This document shows positions 19,771 to 21,491 of a stretch of DNA of 21,491 bases, in pieces. Within the stretch, counting starts at the first letter, position 1; every line of letters starts with the position of its first letter. A program made the position numbers and the translations under genes. The stretch comes from Hypholoma sublateritium FD-334 SS-4 (Eukaryota > Basidiomycota > Agaricomycetes > Agaricales > Strophariaceae), in assembly GCA_000827495.1 (NCBI GenBank), contig KN817634.1, forward strand, positions 1 to 21,491, given 5' to 3'. The notes under the pieces are model-generated. The model was not told where the DNA came from and did not search any database. It worked only from the letters and a program-made list of their open reading frames with translations.

Positions 19771-19896
19771 CTATGACGCTTTCACACCCTCTTTGAAAGC
19801 ACTTTCATAGTCAGTGGACTACACTATGCAAAGCGTCAACCTCTTTTCGGCTTTCACCGCCTTCACAGCTTTCGAAAGTGCTAAAAGCGGCCGAAA
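19771..19896. repeat. Cluster of interlocking short inverted repeats
   Basis: About 120 bases past the transcription-factor stop lie several complementary pairs: CTATGA (19771-19776) with TCATAG (19805-19810), extended by GCTTTCA (19778-19784) with TGAAAGC (19794-19800); GACGCTTT (19775-19782) with AAAGCGTC (19830-19837); AGCACTTTC (19798-19806) with GAAAGTGCT (19874-19882); TTTCGGC (19845-19851) with GCCGAAA (19890-19896). The pairs overlap, so alternative folds compete. It could be a 3' UTR structure, a decayed foldback element or a small RNA locus; nothing decides between them. Confidence 0.6.
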
Positions 19897-19990
19897 TCAT
19901 CTTTGTGATTCTACTGATGCCTTGCCGAGGTGAATTGCCCTATTACATAATATAGTACTAGATAACACAGCATCATGTGAAATAAAACAG

Positions 19991-20316
19991 GATCTGCCTC
20001 GCTTCGCCAAGCAGAGCAGGTCGTCATTTGGCTGCCATGATATATTGTCAGTAAGTGAGAAATCTAGAATGAGAAAAACTTGGGCCCTCGAGCTCAAAAC
20101 GACAAACAAATGCGTGTCATAATTATAAGTACAAGATCTTGCCTCGCTTCGCTGCGGCAAAGATTGGATAAATCCAAGCAGAGCAGGTCGTCATTTGGCT
20201 GTAGCCTTTAATATATTTTCAGTAAGTGAGAAATCTAGAATGAAGAAAGCTTGGGCCCTCGAGCTCATAATGGAGGGAAATACCACCGACAAACAAAAGC
20301 GTGTCATAACTATAAG
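19991..20316. repeat. Imperfect direct duplication, two copies
   Basis: Copy 1 (19991-20130) and copy 2 (20135-20316) share, in the same order, GATCT(T)GCCTCGCTTCG, CAAGCAGAGCAGGTCGTCAT (and the following TTGGCTG), CAGTAAGTGAGAAATCTAGA, CTTGGGCCCTCGAGCTC and GACAAACAAA followed by GCGTGTCATAA. Copy 2 carries an extra 24 or so bases after the first block (GCGGCAAAGATTGGATAAATC) and another insertion before the last. The GGGCCC-CTCGAG-GAGCTC core is a run of overlapping palindromes. No open frame is shared. It could be two tandem copies of a dispersed repeat or a local duplication. Confidence 0.9.
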
Positions 20317-20413
20317 TATATGAGTGATGTGCAAACGTCAGGTCCGGCCTTCTAATTTTACCATCCCTACAGGTTGTGCATACAACACATACATATTACT
20401 ATACTAACAAATT

Positions 20414-21491
20414 TTATAGCCAGCGCTTGAGAAGACTATGGATCTTGTTCAAGTCACGTTTCGTCTCCCCCAGTATGGCTACTGAAACCATTTCCCTGTC
20501 GAGCTGGTTACTTCTCAGAGTCCCTAATGCTCTGGCTTTGTCCTGGTATGTACTGTTGCCCATGGATGTTCCCTGAATTTGTAAATGAGCATCATGGAGC
20601 ATACCCTCGGTATAGCGCTATAGATATCATGAGAAATTGATTGCAGGCTATAACGACGCACTTACAAAGTTCAAAGGAACTACAGGATCAGAGGCTTTAA
20701 ACGAGTCCATGTTAACTGCGGACAGGGATGGGGTTTCTCTGAGGCGGTAAGGACGTCGTGGGCGCAGCTTACTGTCGGCAAGTTTGTAAATTGCACTTTT
20801 CGCTGTGTCATATGCCAAAGTATGCTGCAGGGGCGGGATGTCAGGACTTTGCATAGAATTCGCGGATTGTTTCTGGATCGTAGCATTAATTGCCCAACAA
20901 CGATCAAATATATCATTTTCTGAACAGATTATTTTAGCCATACGTAGTAGAGAATAAGGTGAATAAGGTGCTTGCCCCCAGGAATGCAGTCAACTTCATC
21001 TTGCGGTTGCTTCATATTTTCATCGTCCTGAGAGCCCCGCGCGGACTCATCGTCACTAACAACGAGCGGCGGCGGCGATCCCCGGAAAGACTCATCATAG
21101 CTGATTTTAAGGGTTGTCGGGGAGCCTACTTTGGACGCATCGTCGCCGATGACGAGCGGCGCTAGCAAATCCCGAGCGGACTCGTCAGAGGGGATGAGCG
21201 GCGGCGGCGATCCCCGCGTGGATTCGGCGTCGCTGATGAGGAGCGGCTCCGGCGATCCCCGCCCGGATACGTCGACGCTGATGATGATCGGGGCCGGAGA
21301 ACATGGTGCAGGGCCTACGAGCAGCGCCGGTGAAGTCCGTGTGGACTTGTCGTCAGGTGGGATGAGCGGCGGCAGCGATCCTGGCGCTGATTCGCTGTCG
21401 CCGATGATGAGTGCCTCCGGCGAACCCTGCACGGATTCGTCGTCGCTGATGATGAGCGGTGCCGGCGATCCCCGCGCGGATTCGTCGTCGC
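20414..21491 (-). CDS. Orphan protein with a 15-residue acidic/hydrophobic repeat array (5' partial)
   Basis: Minus-strand exons 21491-20976, 20919-20666 and 20617-20414 give 323 visible residues ending at TAA 20416-20414; the gene continues past the right edge. The first visible exon is a tandem array of about ten 15-residue units of the type RGSPPPLI(I/P)SDDESA, for example PLIISDDES, ALIIGDSES, PLLISDAES, PLVIGDDAS and PLVVSDDES. The first intron is best read as a GC-AG intron (20975-20920, 56 nt, donor GCAAGC), because only it keeps phase into ENDIFDRCWAINATIQKQ; alternatively ATG 20941 starts a separate short gene. The second intron (20665-20618, 48 nt) is GTAAGT..TAG. The last 150 residues are basic and helical, ending DLNKIHSLLKRWL, with no recognised domain. 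Each repeat resembles a SUMO-interacting motif, a hydrophobic triplet followed by Ser and acidic residues; that function is inference. Confidence 0.7.
21030..21491 (-). repeat. 45-bp coding tandem repeat array, running off the right edge
   Basis: The DNA under the 15-residue repeats has a 45-bp period. On the plus strand a typical unit is a diverged GATGATGAGCGGC(G)CCGGCGATCCCCGCGCGGATTCGTCGTCGCT string. About ten units are visible, some shortened: one has lost four residues (around PAPCSPAPIII) and one has lost one (SDESARDLL). All retained length changes are multiples of three, so the reading frame has been kept, which supports selection for coding. The array is GC-rich compared with the AT-rich downstream exons. 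Confidence 0.85.

Overview
The window looks like nuclear DNA of a filamentous basidiomycete, most likely an agaricomycete. The evidence is many short introns (47-65 nt) with GT..AG borders and CTAAC/CTGAC-like branch sites, very short exons, a Zn2Cys6 regulator with a fungal-specific middle homology region, and fragments of a Vps1-type dynamin and an Ssk1-type response regulator. No bacterial operons, rRNA, convincing tRNA, CRISPR array or transposase were found. The species cannot be named from the sequence.

Layout. 1-316 is the basic C-terminal end of a nuclear-type protein entering from the left. 317-6600 is mostly non-coding or decayed: an unassigned open stretch (1808-2416), a GGACAC-type minisatellite (3254-3540) and weak exon-like pieces. 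6662-7502 is a four-exon gene for a 218-aa orphan protein. 7620-8514 (minus) is a broken Vps1-like dynamin. 9363-11506 holds several unassigned coding relics. 11689-12821 (minus) is a five-exon gene for a 292-aa orphan protein. 12970-13565 is a broken copy of the receiver region of an Ssk1-type response regulator. 14679-15121 is a possible two-exon remnant. 16579-19649 is the best gene here, a 15-exon gene for a 759-aa Zn2Cys6 transcription factor. 19771-19896 is a cluster of interlocking inverted repeats and 19991-20316 an imperfect direct duplication. 20414 to the right edge (minus) is a gene for an orphan protein whose N-terminal part is a 15-residue repeat array resembling SUMO-interacting motifs.

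Few full genes sit among many relics. Two relics derive from conserved cellular genes, each carrying several disabling lesions, and most of the remaining ORFs are orphans. This suggests an accessory, fast-decaying chromosomal region. Apart from the transcription factor, no gene shows a clear functional link to its neighbours. The exon models were built by hand from splice-site phase and reading-frame continuity. Family assignments rest on remembered family motifs, not on searches.
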